Shown here in pieces: positions 21,791-35,444 of a stretch of DNA of 60,000 nucleotides (its first letter is position 1; each line of letters begins with the position of its first letter). The position numbers were made by a program, and so were the translations under genes. The DNA is from Takakia lepidozioides (lineage: Eukaryota; Streptophyta; Takakiopsida; Takakiales; Takakiaceae): NCBI GenBank assembly GCA_030704615.1, contig CM060731.1:23376001-23436000 (forward strand). The letters are read 5' to 3'. Under the pieces are notes generated by a model. The model did not search any database. It was not told where the DNA came from and was given only the letters and a program-made list of their open reading frames with translations.

Positions 21791-23100
21791 GTCTAGGAGG
21801 TAAGGGGGAATAGGTGGAGGAGAATGGGCATATGGCTGTTGTGGGTAACCACCTGGAGGGGGCTTGTATTGGATGTGCGGGTTGTAAGGGCCCGCAACGC
21901 CATACTGATCGGGGGTGGTAGGCATGTGGGTAATGTGTGTACGGAGGGTACTGTGGAATAGGTCGTGGAGGGGTGGTGTTCTGCGCTTGGGGACTTGTTT
22001 GTAGCAGGGTTGACTTGTTTGAACAACCCCCGCCCCGATGGACTGCCCACCACAGCTGCAGCGCCTTCGATGGAAGCTCGCCTCTTCCTGGCCTGCACAG
22101 AATAAAAACCAATTCAAACATTAAAGTCAATCAAAGCATTCAAATGAAATCATGGCAACTTAGAACAAATTAACGCCATGCACCTGCCATTTTAAAGCTT
22201 TGATTGTACTCATCCTCCTATGAGCAGGTCCTCATCCCCTCAGACTCATCAGGTGCCCCACACTTCTGTTTACCCATTCAGAAAAGTGGGGGCTGAGCCA
22301 AATCTACATGGCCAATTCCAAAGCCTACCTAGTGGGGAGACCTCAAAAAACCATTGGCATGCTTGTATCAAAGCGTGCATACAAGTACTTGCATCAGTGG
22401 GTAGATGGACTCATTTGAATGGACATTGCATTTTAGTTGTAAACAGAAACATCAGTATGTATCAACCTCTTAGTAAGAGCCTTTGACTTTAACCCAAACT
22501 ATGTACACGATGAAGATATAGCAAAAGGGGTTGATTTCCTATCCCATTGTGGGGAGGATATCTGGAAAACCCGGATTAATTCTATATATGAAGGTAAGTC
22601 TTACTACCAACGTCAGCCTGACCATACTGAGTGCCAGACTGTGGGTACTGAGGCATACCATAATAAGGTGGGGGTACTGGTGGCACAGAACCCACAACGT
22701 TGGGAGAGTTAGGGCCACCTCCTGCGTTCTTGTGGGCGCCATCTCCATTGCTAGCAGCAGGGATCGTGGATCCAGTGCGCTTGTGCTTGCCCTGAAAAGA
22801 AATTCCCCCAGTACAATGTGGGTGATTACACATACATATAGGCAGCAAGCCAGCAAATCCTGAATTCAGGCAAAACAAACTGGAAGCACATATCATTTCT
22901 AAAGACAAGATTACCCAAAACTCAGTATGATCTTGGGCAGTAAATCTCCCAAATTTGATTGGCCCCAATGATGTCCTCCCAGTACATTTTTGAGCCCTCT
23001 TAGGTATGGGGTGTTCCTGAAATCCATAGCAAGAATTCAAATGGACAAATCGTCCTTCTCGTATCACTTGCTCGTCTCTCTCCCAAGCCTCCATCCCTCT
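21791..23100 (-). other. Tyr/Pro-rich reading frames of unclear origin
   Basis: Minus-strand frames 22117-21800 and 23094-22582 encode Pro/Tyr/Gly-rich stretches (PPPYYGMPQYPQSG, PTTPDQYGVAGPYNP) that could be exons of one low-complexity protein. A possible first exon begins MEAWERDEQVIREGRF. I do not recognise a domain. It could be a remnant of a host gene into which the gypsy element inserted, or part of a TE. About 22547-22617 (+) matches the terminal sequence of the LINE family seen at 42938-43321. Confidence 0.3.
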
Positions 23101-23497
23101 CCCAACACTTAGACAAATTCAGGCAAAGGACAAAGTTACTCTTCCACCCTTAGATCATTTTACATCCGACGATTAGAACAATCTCTATGAGCCACACAAG
23201 CCCTAAAATACATTAAAATATTCCACGTCATGAGCCATGTGGAGCACTTATAAAAATTCCATTTTTGAATAGGGTGTGCAATGAATGCCTAGTTGTTAAG
23301 AGTCGTTCTCTAGTGCTTAAAACCACTTGTAATTGTTGTTTTAAGAAAAAAAAAAAAACAATTTACGTAATTGAATTAAATCGCCGCAAATATTGCGCCG
23401 ACTGCGGAGTCATTGATGCAACTTCTATCCACCATTAGAAATGCGAATTTATCCGTTACGACTGTGCAGTAGTAACAAACATCTCAAAGTTGTTCCT

Positions 23498-24016
23498 TCA
23501 GTGGTTTTGGACATGCAGTCGATTTGGAAAAGACACGAATGTTTCTAGTGCTTGTAGAAGATTGTGTGAGTCCGTAGTGTAAGTGGCTACCACGACCATA
23601 TGCCAGTGTGTGGTGCCCATAATCCAGTAGTCCACATGTGTCGGGTCTGATCCCCATTCACGGACCATGACAGCGCCAGTAGGAAGACCATCAAGCCAAG
23701 TGTTGGCTCTGTACCTATATACTCGTTCTTCTTCAAACTTAATCGCTGGGTAGATGACCAAGTCAACTTCTGTTGCTTGGGCTTGTGCTAGGGTGCCGGA
23801 GAGCATTTGATGGTATCCAATGTCGAGCAATCCTCCATGTCCAAACAGCATGAACCGTAGCAGGGTGGCTCCTTGTCCATGGATGAATTCGTCCAACCAT
23901 AGCTTGTTAATTCTGTGGTGCTGGCCAGCGTGCGTAGTGGCTCCATCATGGTCTTCGAAGCAGATGTCTTTGGATAGTCCAAGCTCCCGCCAGAGCAGGG
24001 GCTCTCCTCTTAGCAA
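23498..24016 (-). CDS. Uncharacterised 172-aa reading frame beside a transposase relic
   Basis: The frame is open for 172 codons but the first in-frame codon is not ATG, so it is probably an exon or a fragment. It contains HGGLLDIGYHQMLSGTLAQ, IYPAIKFEEERVYRYRAN and THVDYWIMGTTHWHMVVVA. I recognise no family. It lies directly downstream, on the same strand, of a relic of the SWIM-transposase family (24050-24300), so a transposon origin is plausible. The stretch 23101-23497 has only an A-rich run at 23345-23359 and no feature I can name. Confidence 0.3.
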   Translation of the reverse strand: MLRGEPLLWRELGLSKDICFEDHDGATTHAGQHHRINKLWLDEFIHGQGATLLRFMLFGHGGLLDIGYHQMLSGTLAQAQATEVDLVIYPAIKFEEERVYRYRANTWLDGLPTGAVMVREWGSDPTHVDYWIMGTTHWHMVVVATYTTDSHNLLQALETFVSFPNRLHVQNH

Positions 24017-24049
24017 CTTTCTCTTGATTTCTGTGGGGGTAATTTGTAG

Positions 24050-24300
24050 TTGAAACGTTGGTCAACAATTGCTGTGACTCTGCTGAGGGCTGATGTAGGT
24101 GGGTACCGTCCCCATTCTCCAACATGCTAATTTCTTTGGATGAGATAGAGGTTCCAAGTTTCACCGGCTTAATGTCGGGTGGGGGGGGGGGGGGGGCTTC
24201 ATTATGACAAAGGGCCGGACTGTTCTCTTGACACACCGCGCCACATCATCTGGGAAAAACCAAAACTTGTGATTCTTTGATTTTTCAGTTCCATACGGGA
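24050..24300 (-). pseudogene. Fragment of the SWIM-transposase family
   Basis: Minus-strand frames read KNHKFWFFPDDVARCVKRTV then, after a shift, IKPVKLGTSISSKEISMLEN. The transposase at 18620-18780 has EHKFWFCPDDMARCVKGTV and IWPVKIGTSLSSTEISMLEE at the matching place. The frame change in both copies occurs at a C-rich Pro-coding run, which here has expanded to 16 consecutive G on the plus strand (24181-24196). Confidence 0.75.
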
Positions 24301-27300
24301 GTTTTAGACAAGAAAAAGAGAATGCCCTGCGCATTAAAGCTGGAGTTAACTGGTCCCTGAAAGGGGAAGATGTCCAAAATATTTCTTCATTAAGGTCAAA
24401 CAAAGAAGGATGGCCTCCTCCATTGTATCTCTCAAAACCCCCGATGGGATAGCCTCCTCCTCACCTAAAGGCATGACCAAGATTGCTGAACTATATTTTG
24501 CCTCCCTATTCTCCAACAGGCCACACTCAATTGAGGCAAACCAAGCCTCGGAGGCTCCGCTCAATCATATCCCTTCCCTCCTCTCTGTCAAAGAACAGGA
24601 AGACCATCACGGACACTGAGTTAGCTGAGGCTCTACAATCGCTCCAATCAGGCATGATGTCGGGCCTTGACGACATGCCTATTGAGCTTTTTAGAGCCAT
24701 ATGGTCTTCAGTGGTTGATGACTTTGTGGCTTTAGCCAAAGACATCTTCGTCAAAGGCATTATGCCACCTCAAATTTCTGAGGGTCTTATAACATTAATT
24801 TTTAAGAAAGGTGATAGAAGCATGATATCCAACTACCGTCCTATCACGTTCCCAACACCACTTATAGAATTATTGCTAAAGCTCTGGCCTTGAGACTTCA
24901 ACCTATTCTCTCCAGAATCATAAGACCATAGCAAACGGGCTTTCTCAAAGCAGGGAGAATGTTTCTGGATAACCTGCTACTAATCAATGAAGTCTTGCAT
25001 GAGGCCAAGCGCTCAGAGCAGCCCCCTGGCAATCCTAATGCTTGACTTCGAAAAAGCCTTTGACAATATAGATTGGGGCTTCGTGCACAAAGTTCTTGCC
25101 AATATGAGCATGCCGGACTCATTCTCTCGATGGGTGAAGTTGCTCCTTAATTACCTCTGCTTCCAGTAAAGTTTATGTTAATGGAGCTATTTCCAAATCC
25201 TTCACCCTTCATAGGTCGGTTAGACAAGGATTTCCCTTGGCTCCCTATCTCCTTCTTATAGCTGCTGATGCTCTCGGACACTACCTTAGCTCTAGACAGG
25301 ATATTGTGGGAATGAAACTGTTGCAGGGACCCTCTGTAAAGGGTCTATGTACGCGGTCGATACCACTCCTATTGCTGAGCAATGAGGATATCTCCAACAT
25401 CACCAGGGCCCGCTAGGTGGCCCTGCAGCTTTTCTGCTCTGCTCGGGCTGTGAAGATCAACTGAAATAAATCTGTGGGGCTCCTCTCGGAGCTGCCACAC
25501 AATGCTTTTAGGCAGCATGGCACACCCTGGGGGCACGATTTAGGCCTCAAATGGCTCGCACCAGATTCGGCTCACACTCTCTTGGGTTTTTAGGTTGGTA
25601 TTGGTCATTCGGAGGAGCAAAGATTCGAACCAATTCTCCAGAAGCTATGCACCAACATGGCATTTTGGAGTTCGGCCATGCTGTCCTTGGTAGATAGAGC
25701 TCTAGTACTCAATCAAATTTTGTTGGCTACAATTTGGTTTTCAGCCTTTGTGTGGTCCCCAGGCTCTAAGTTGAGGAGCAGAATCAAATCAGTGATGCGA
25801 AATTTTTTGTGGGGGGCCTCCTCTCAGGCACCCTCCAAAAGAGCCCTTGGTCTCCTGGGCGAAACTATGTAGGCCCAAAATAGAGGGAGGTCTGGGCTTG
25901 ATCGACCCTATTTGCAGATTGCTGCTCTTCTTGTTAAATGGATCCCCAGATCTCTCCGATGTGGAGATAGTCCCTGGTGCAAATTGGTTAGACCTCACTT
26001 GATGGAGGCCACCCGCTCAACTCGGGCTCTTGGGCCCCATCCTTGAGATGGCTCGTTCATGGTTCTAAAGAATCGAGATGCATCGGGAGCGAAGCTTGGA
26101 AGTCCATATGGGCTGCCTGGACTTCCATAAGACCCAACCTTTCACAACGTCGGGCGCTTTGCTTCGAAGGAGGCAGTTCGTCAGCCCTTGTTCGGGAACC
26201 TCAATCTGGACTGTGCTCCTTTGGCCACTCTCCACAAAAAATGGGCCACGTGGGAGTCCAAGGGACTCTCGCACATTGCCAACATCTGGGAGAATGGTGA
26301 GTTCCACCCCACCCTCCTTTCTGTGCTAGTTTCTGCTTCTTCCTTTAGATTTGGCTGGGAGCACATCAAGCAAGGGGCATCTTGTGTTATGCCCTTACTG
26401 CTTGGTGGAGGAGGCCCCCAATGCACCCTCCCATGTTGATTTGGTTCTTATGAAGGAGTTACATACTATGCTTTGCTGGCTATATTGGAGTCCGAGGGAT
26501 CGCACTGGCAGGGGTTGAGATTTGCTGCAGACTCAGAAGGAACACTCGTGCACATTGGGCAGGGACAAATGCACCATGAATCTTCGTTTAGAATTCGCGT
26601 CTTTGAATCGCTCACAGGTATCCCAGACCCCAAACCTCCTCCTGGAGGAGAGCTCTACTGGGCAAGAAGTACCCCACTGGCCTGGTTCCTGCGCTTCCCT
26701 CTCAGCATACTTCAACTTGATCCGGGGGAGTGGACCTGGATGGACGTTAAGAAACCCCCGCTTCTTGGATACCTTGTAAAAACAGGGTACAAGTTGTTGC
26801 TTGGCAACGCGAGCTTCACTGTCAAATGGAATAAGAAATGGAACACCGATATGTAGCTACAAGGCTGGAAAGGAATCTGGAAGGACATATGGGCTAAACA
26901 TAGACCCGCAAAATTAGTGCGTTTCTCTGGAAACTGGCCAACAGAATCCTACCTATGGCCATTTCTTTCCAAGACTAGGATCCCTCCTGCATAGTCTGCA
27001 ATTGCCGTGTTAGTGAGACCATTGAGCATTGTTTGATAGACTGCCACCTCTCTTCTAGTTGGCTTCTTGTGGTGGATTTCTACTCCAACTGGAATGCTCT
27101 CCCTCCCCTGTCCGCTCCTCTTCTGCTGCTCAATTTGCATAACGGTTTGTCTTGGAGCACATGCCTGATCTAGGCTTGCCTTAGGGCGCATGCTCTTTGG
27201 GCAATTTGGAAGGGTAGGTGTACTTTGCTTTTCGATGGGCAGCGCCCCAGCATCAGATCGATCCTTTATAAATTGTTTTAGGATCTGATGACTGAAAGGC

Positions 27301-27893
27301 ATAAGGCTTGGGTTTCCTTGCAAGCAGCTGTCAGCACGAAAGGAGGAGCAGGCAGCTTCTCGCGGATTTCGACCTCTCCTGGGCCAAGGGCGACCTCCTC
27401 TGCTCTAGGATCTCTGACACTCGAGTCATTTGGCATGACAACATCCCCAGGAACTGGCAAGTCGCCAGCTGAGTCCGATGCTCCTGACATCAACTGGAAG
27501 CACAACAAGCTGCACAGCTCCAAATCCAAAGTACAGCTAGATTTTGGACATTGAGTTCTTCGTATGAAAAATGTTCTAAGTAGACAGCTTAGACCAGCTC
27601 TGTTTTAGATCTCCCTCCTCTACAGCTCGGCAGCAAGGGTATGCTGTCCCTGTTTCGACCCCATCTTTCCTCGTAGTTTGCCCCAAGCTGGGCCAGGTCC
27701 AGTTTTACTTGTTCGGCTTCCTCCCACTTACCCCCCCCCGGTTCCCTTCTAGTGCTGGGTGTTCCCCATGAGATACGTTTTACGGTCTTCTTGGAGGTTA
27801 TTTAATCCTCCATCTGTGCTACTTTGCCTCTCCTCAGTAAAATTCTGGCAGGGCCTCTGTCCCTTTTCTCAAAAAAGAAAAGAAAAAAAAAGA
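24290..27893 (+). mobile_element. L1-like LINE, 5'-truncated and decayed
   Basis: Plus-strand frames in several registers spell an L1-type ORF2 reverse transcriptase: SLQSGMMSGLDDMPIELF, EGLITLIFKKGDRSMISNYRPI, QTGF-like sequence, LMLDFEKAFDNIDWGFV (motif A, about 25040-25080), SVRQGFPLAPYLLLIAADAL, then MAFWSSAMLSLVDRALVLNQIL and VMRNFLWGAS of the region after the palm. No intact YADD box is seen. The element ends in an A-rich tail (about 27868-27893) that abuts the duplicated RPS18 block. No endonuclease domain or ORF1 is present, so it is truncated near 24.3 kb. I could not find a target-site duplication. Confidence 0.8.
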
Positions 27894-27946
27894 AAGATGT
27901 CGATGAACTTAGGCACGTACTCATTCGTCGATTAGGTCTTCATCGA

Positions 27947-27965
27947 TGGGCCTCGCTAGGGTTTG
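27947..27965 (+). promoter_or_regulatory. Site II (TGGGCC) and telobox upstream of RPS18 copy 1
   Basis: TGGGCC at 27947-27952 and CTAGGGTTTG at 27956-27965 lie about 65-80 bp before the ATG. This pair is the classical plant promoter signature for ribosomal-protein genes. The identical pair occurs at 33499-33517 before copy 2. Confidence 0.7.
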
Positions 27966-28029
27966 AGGGGGGAGGGTGAAGGGTTTTCTTTCTTTGCCGC
28001 TTGCCTGTGCTGCTGCGCGGGGATGCACC

Positions 28030-29119
<1,090 letters not shown>

Positions 29120-30527
29120 ATGGTCAGACGCCATCAATGCCAAGGCCACATCCTCATGAAGCTGCATATTTGACTTATTGCCAGCCCTGTTATGGTGGCC
29201 TAGGGAATCTCTCTTGGCAGTCAAATGACACGTTTTGGGTACACATTCGGGTTTTCTCTTAGGGTATATTATTCAATTCAGGAGTCTTGCCTGCATAGCG
29301 CATGGACAAATTCAGAGAAAGGGAGGGAGTACCTTCAATTTTATCATGACTTTAAAGGACACTCTCGACTTTGACCACCGCACTGCACCAAACCAAACAG
29401 CTCTGCTCAGACTCATAACCACCTGTGATTAAAGGAGAGCTCATGCAAGAATAGATTGAGAAGCAGCATAGCAACTATTTAAGGCACCCGGCATCCAACC
29501 TACAGCGCTGCACTCCTATCAACACACCATTGTGTTGCAAGAGGCTCCATGTAGGGAGCCAAAGTGCTGTCCACTTTATTATATTGAATATACATGATGG
29601 AACTTCAAAGGATGTCCAAATGCAATTTGCTAGTCTTTTGCTGTTTAATAAGGCACGAGTGATGTGGATTTTGTGCACATCCAAAACTCCAGTGGTGCAC
29701 GTAGAAAGATTGAATTGTGGAGATACAACTGCCTAGAATGTTCCACCAAGCAGCTTGGTTGCATTCATGAAGGAATTGTGTGTGGGAGGGAGGACAAGTA
29801 CTAGTGGTAACACTGAAGCAGTATATACTCCCCCCTCAATTCCAAGTTCATGCACTTTAGGCATTATTCCCAGCTGATTCAAATCTCTTCTAAACACATA
29901 GCTTCTTGGAAAAACGAATTCAAGCAGCCTGTGGCACTTATGCCCTGCATGGAGAAGACAGGCATTGGATCTCAAGGTGTTTGTCTCATTTTCTGGCCAA
30001 GATATGTGAAGAATGTCTGTAGCTGGCATGTGGGTTGAACGCTCAACGTTCCATTTTTTTTTCACTGCCTCGGCCAGAGCCTGTGTGGAGGGGAAGATGC
30101 TGAACAGGCTGGATGACCATGTTGGTACCTGCTCATTTGGATGGTTGTGTGGGGCTCTGTTTCCAGAGCCCCAATGGCCTTGTGGTGCAACAGTACACTT
30201 GCTGCTGCGGCATGACTGATGTAGATTAGTGGAAGGAAAAGCAGTGTGCAGTCTATTTCTGCTAGATGTGGCACAGTGGACAGCAGAAGCCCCTTTAGTA
30301 AGCAAGCCAATGATATTTATGTCGGTGCAATGTAATGCAGGAATATGCGTTGAAGGTAATTGCTGAGACTAATGCAAAGTTGGTGAAGAGGTCTGTCCCG
30401 GCTGGAGAGCTATCTCTGGCCTAAGACCATCCCCACCGGTGGCTCTGTATGTGGGTACATCAAGTGCCTTTTATTGAGGCATGTGTAGAGCGCTCAAGAA
30501 GATGGGGTGCCTGCAGCTGGATTGCTC
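29120..30527. other. Intergenic sequence, no gene recognised
   Basis: Apart from the end of the duplicated block (to 29943) I see no gene, RNA or element here. Short open frames on both strands do not look coding. The part 29944-30527 lies between the block and the foldback element. Confidence 0.5.
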
Positions 30528-30533
30528 CCCACC

Positions 30534-31700
30534 TAGGGAATTCCAAAAAGGCCTTGATGTGAAATAAATTGCAATTCACTTGATCACCCCCTAAAAGTGC
30601 GCAATTCAATTGAATTGCAAGGGCAATTCAATTGAACTAACCCTAATTTGCAATTCAATTGAATTGTCGGCACACGATTCAATTGAATTGCTGACTACAA
30701 TTCAATTGAATTGTAATCTATAATTTTTAACTTATTTTTGTATATAATATATAATATATATGTACATGTATATATTCAAATTATATTTATACACATATAA
30801 GAGTATAAGCTAAAAATACATGTTGCCCGTCTATTCTTGCTGGCCCTCTTTCTTGTGCCCTTGAGGAAATTGTGGAGTTGTGAAACCACCCTCAGCCTCA
30901 GCGAGAAAGGGAGAGCCAGAGACGGAGACAGATCAGCAGCTTCCTGTGATTCACTGGCAAAAGAAACATGGCTGGCTCCGAAAAAAACAGACAAAATCAA
31001 ACTTGACAATTGATGAAAGGCTTCCCCTGCATCACCATGTAGTCCCCTAACACTAGTATCTGGCCCAGGACAAAGAAAACAAAAAGTATGTTCATCTTGA
31101 GAATTATCAAAAATTTGGATACCCTTACAAAGGTATCATGTTGAAGTTGGGATGTGTGTTCTATATAAGTTTAATATATCAAACTCTTACACGTTGATAC
31201 TCTTACATTGGTATCATGTTTGGTATATGTACATAGCCATATATTGGCACCAACATCCACAAAGAGAGACAATCCCGCTTTTACAAGCGCTTCGTGACTT
31301 CCCCTCTCTCTCTCTCCCTCTCTCGCTCTCCCTTAGGCTTATCTTGGGCTCAAGCCTTACCACGGGCAAAGGATTGACAGACGGACAGCAAGAATAGACA
31401 GGCAACATGTATTTTTAGCTTATACCTGTCTATATGTATAATTTAAATATATACATATATATTATATACAGAAATAAGTTAAAAATTATAGATTACAATT
31501 CAATTGAATTGCGAGTTGACAATTCAATTGAATTGCCAATTCGCAATTCAATTGAATCATGTGCCGACAATTCAATTGAATTGCAAATTACGGTTAGTTC
31601 AATTGAATTGCCCTTGCAATTCAATTGAGTTGCGCACTTTTAGGGGGTGATCAAGTGAATTGCGATGCATTTCACATCAAGGCCTTTTTGGAATTCCCTA
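30534..31700. mobile_element. Foldback (long terminal inverted repeat) element with CAATTCAATTGAATTG iterons
   Basis: The element is 1,167 bp. It starts TAGGGAATTCCAAAAAGGCC, ends with the reverse complement, and is flanked by CCCACC on both sides (30528-30533, 31701-31706), a 6-bp target duplication. The inverted arms are about 310 bp, reaching AAGCTAAAAATACATGTTGC at about 30807 and its complement near 31420. Within each arm CAATTCAATTGAATTG or a close variant recurs five to six times, and AT-rich TATATA runs follow. The middle has a CT-rich run (31299-31332) and no coding sequence. It is a non-autonomous DNA element, possibly a MITE of unknown superfamily. Confidence 0.85.
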
Positions 31701-31706
31701 CCCACC

Positions 31707-33305
31707 GATTGCACGGCAAACCTCACGCACTCTCCCGCTCAACCTCTTGCTCGCCAGTGTCTCACGTGTGGGATGATCGCCTCACTCCAGATGCGGGCTG
31801 GACTGGTCTGACGTTGACTTGCGTGAGACATAACGGGCCCGGAAGGACACAGCAAGGTCCGGGGTCCAGTTCCAATTTGGAGCGCATGGAATGTTACCGC
31901 GCAGTGTGACGTGCAACGGTGGGGCATGGTTTTTGTGTGTTTCCTCTCCGACTCGGAACTTTGCCGATTCCGTGGCTGATAGTGGGCACCGGTGGAGATG
32001 CTCTAAGAGCAGGACCAACAGTGGCGCGGTATACAGACACGCCAACGGCATTATACTAGCCCATTTTTGCCCAGGAGCCCATATAGTAGTGTGGCAGCTG
32101 GTGTGAAGGCCAACAGCATGGCAGCCTCCCACCGCAAAACCCCCCCCCCTCCCGCTGGGCGCACGACTGAGATGGTTACGTTGACTTGTGGGCCCTGCCA
32201 CCACTTGGGATCACGTTCCGTTGGAGACAACTCTTCTTCTCGAGAACAGTAAGCTATATTTTTCTTAACACATTATACCTTGAGTCTTGAGTGAATGTGC
32301 ATTGCATTGCGTTTATTCTAATTTGAATCCGTTTTGTTTTGTATTACAGAGTTGCTGATTACTCTTTTGGGATATCCTGCCATACCCGGATTGGATGGTG
32401 ATTGCCCCGTCACGGTTGCCCACGGAGAAATCTGCAACATTCTCTTCAAAGAGATGCTCACAAATTACACGGCCTTCAACAACTGCTCAGGCGGAGCAAT
32501 AATTCACAAGAAGATGATTGGCATGCATATTGCACAACTATCTTCAGATGAGCAAGTTGGTGATTCACAGGAGGCGGAAGGTGCAGGTGCAGTTAGGCAG
32601 AAGGAGGGATTCCCAAATACACATGACAACGAAGATGAGCTACCCTTGTCCCTGGGTTCAGCGAGCCGGAAAATTCAACAGTTGAGGTCAATGTTGGCCA
32701 CAAAGGCAGCCTAGGGATCTTTGTCCCTTACCCGGCTATTAGGTTGTTATTGGTTCAACATAACCTCTTGAAGGTGAAAGGCCCCAAGATGGTCACCACC
32801 AGGCATCATCGCTCTTGATTAGTTGTACATCGCCACATTAGTCGATGATGCACGAAGTCTGTGTAGTCGTAGCAGAGAATGGACAGCAATTGTAGATATC
32901 ATTTTTGGCGGTCATGGTTACTCTTATACTGCTATATTGCCCAAAACGGCTGGGTAGGTTTTGAGATATTGAGATGTAGAGAGAGTCAAATTGAAAGGAA
33001 TAATGTTTAAACTGTCATCACAACAGCTAACCAACTGCTTATTTTAATTCTGAAGGGCTGACAAATCTGGGAGAGTGGCCTTAGGAAACAAGCTTCACCA
33101 TTAAACAATTTGTTCTTCTGTTCAAAGGAATTGATTGTCACAGACTGTGTGGCAGTGGGCCAGGTGTTTAAGAATTCATCACTTAGTGCTGAGCACTCGA
33201 AACAGCGGTTCATTCTCTGCATTTCCAAAAGCTTTGTTGAAATGACGATCACGGTTTTGGTCCTCATAAAAACACGGGTTGTACATCAATGGTGTACGAA
33301 AGAAA
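31707..33305. other. Intergenic sequence between the RPS18 copies
   Basis: Besides the reading frame at 32334-32714 this stretch holds no gene I can identify. A C-run (32141-32150) and short frames on the minus strand (32204-31782) do not resemble known proteins. Confidence 0.4.
32334..32714 (+). pseudogene. Possible trypsin-like peptidase C-terminal exon
   Basis: A frame of 126 codons, probably entered through the acceptor TTACAG at 32344-32349, reads GYPAIPGLDGDCPVTVAHGEI then NNCSGGAIIHKKMIGMHIAQ and an acidic tail. The block C-S-G-G-A-I followed by IGMHIA resembles the active-site serine segment of trypsin-like peptidases. I see no upstream exons with the His and Asp of a triad. It may be the last exon of a TE-borne or host peptidase, most likely a remnant. 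The assignment is weak. Confidence 0.3.
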
Positions 33306-33309
33306 AGAA

Positions 33310-33433
33310 CCGGCGTTTCAAGGGCCTGCCAAAATAAGAACCGTTGTTTCAAGGGCCTGCTAAAGAAAGACCCGTTGTTTCAAGGGCCTGCTAAAGAAAG
33401 ACCCGTTGTTTTAAGGGCCTGCCAAACAAAGAA
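33310..33433. repeat. Four 31-bp tandem repeats upstream of RPS18 copy 2
   Basis: Four units of exactly 31 bp begin at 33310, 33341, 33372 and 33403 with CCG(T/G)(T/C)GTTT(C/T)AAGGGCCTG and end in AAA(G/T)AA(A)GA(C/A). Units 2 and 3 are identical. They end about 16 bp before the shared duplication block and are absent upstream of copy 1, where the LINE tail stands instead. Confidence 0.9.
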
Positions 33434-33498
33434 GAAGAGGAAGAGAAGATGTCGATGAACTTAGGCACGTACTCATTCGTCGATTAGGTCTTCATCGA

Positions 33499-33517
33499 TG
33501 GGCCTCGCTAGGGTTTG
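33499..33517 (+). promoter_or_regulatory. Site II (TGGGCC) and telobox upstream of RPS18 copy 2
   Basis: TGGGCC at 33499-33504 and CTAGGGTTTG at 33508-33517, identical to copy 1, lie about 90-105 bp before the ATG. Confidence 0.7.
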
Positions 33518-33603
33518 AGGGGGGAGGGTGAAGGGTTTGCTCTCTTTGCCGCTTGCCTGTGAAGCTGCACAGCGGGAGGATCGCTGCTGCGCGGGGATCC
33601 ACC

Positions 33604-34701
<1,098 letters not shown>

Positions 34702-35444
34702 ATGGCCAGACGCCATCAATGCCAAGGCCACATCCTCATGAAGCTGCATATTTGCATTCTTGAAGTTTTGATGTAGTTTCAGGTCATCTGCATCAGGAAA
34801 TAGTCTTGTCTAGCGAATGCGAGTTTCAGGATGAGTAAGATTGTTGGTTTTTTCCATATGTTCATGTGTTCAAAGGAGTTATATTTGGACTCGAGCAAAT
34901 TTGCTGTCCTGCCAAATGAGCCTGGCTGCTGTCCACTTTACTAGATTGAATACACATGAAGGAACTTCAAAGGATGTCCAGTGCAATTTGCTACTCTTTT
35001 GCTGTGTAATCAAGGCATGAGTAATGTGGATTTTATGACACATCCAAAAGGCCAGTGGTGCATGTAGAAAGATTGAATTGTGGAGATACAACTGCTTTGA
35101 ATGTTCCACCAAGCAGCTTGGTTACATTCATGAAGGAATTGTGTGTGAGAGGGAGGACGAGTACTAGTGGTAGCAGTGAAGCAGCATATATTCCCCCCTC
35201 AATCCCAAGTTCATGCACTTTAGGCATTATTCCCAGCTGATTCAAATCTCTTCTAAACACATAGCTTCTTGAAGAAACGAATTCAGGCAGCCTGAGGCAC
35301 TTATGGAATCAACACTACATACCTAGTCTATAAATCTGGAAGGTTCATTCATCCAAATTCAATCTGGTCATCCTTCCATTTCGATGGAGACCCACATGAG
35401 GATTCACCTTGTTTAGTTTGAACACAGCTGCGAAGGAGGCAGCG

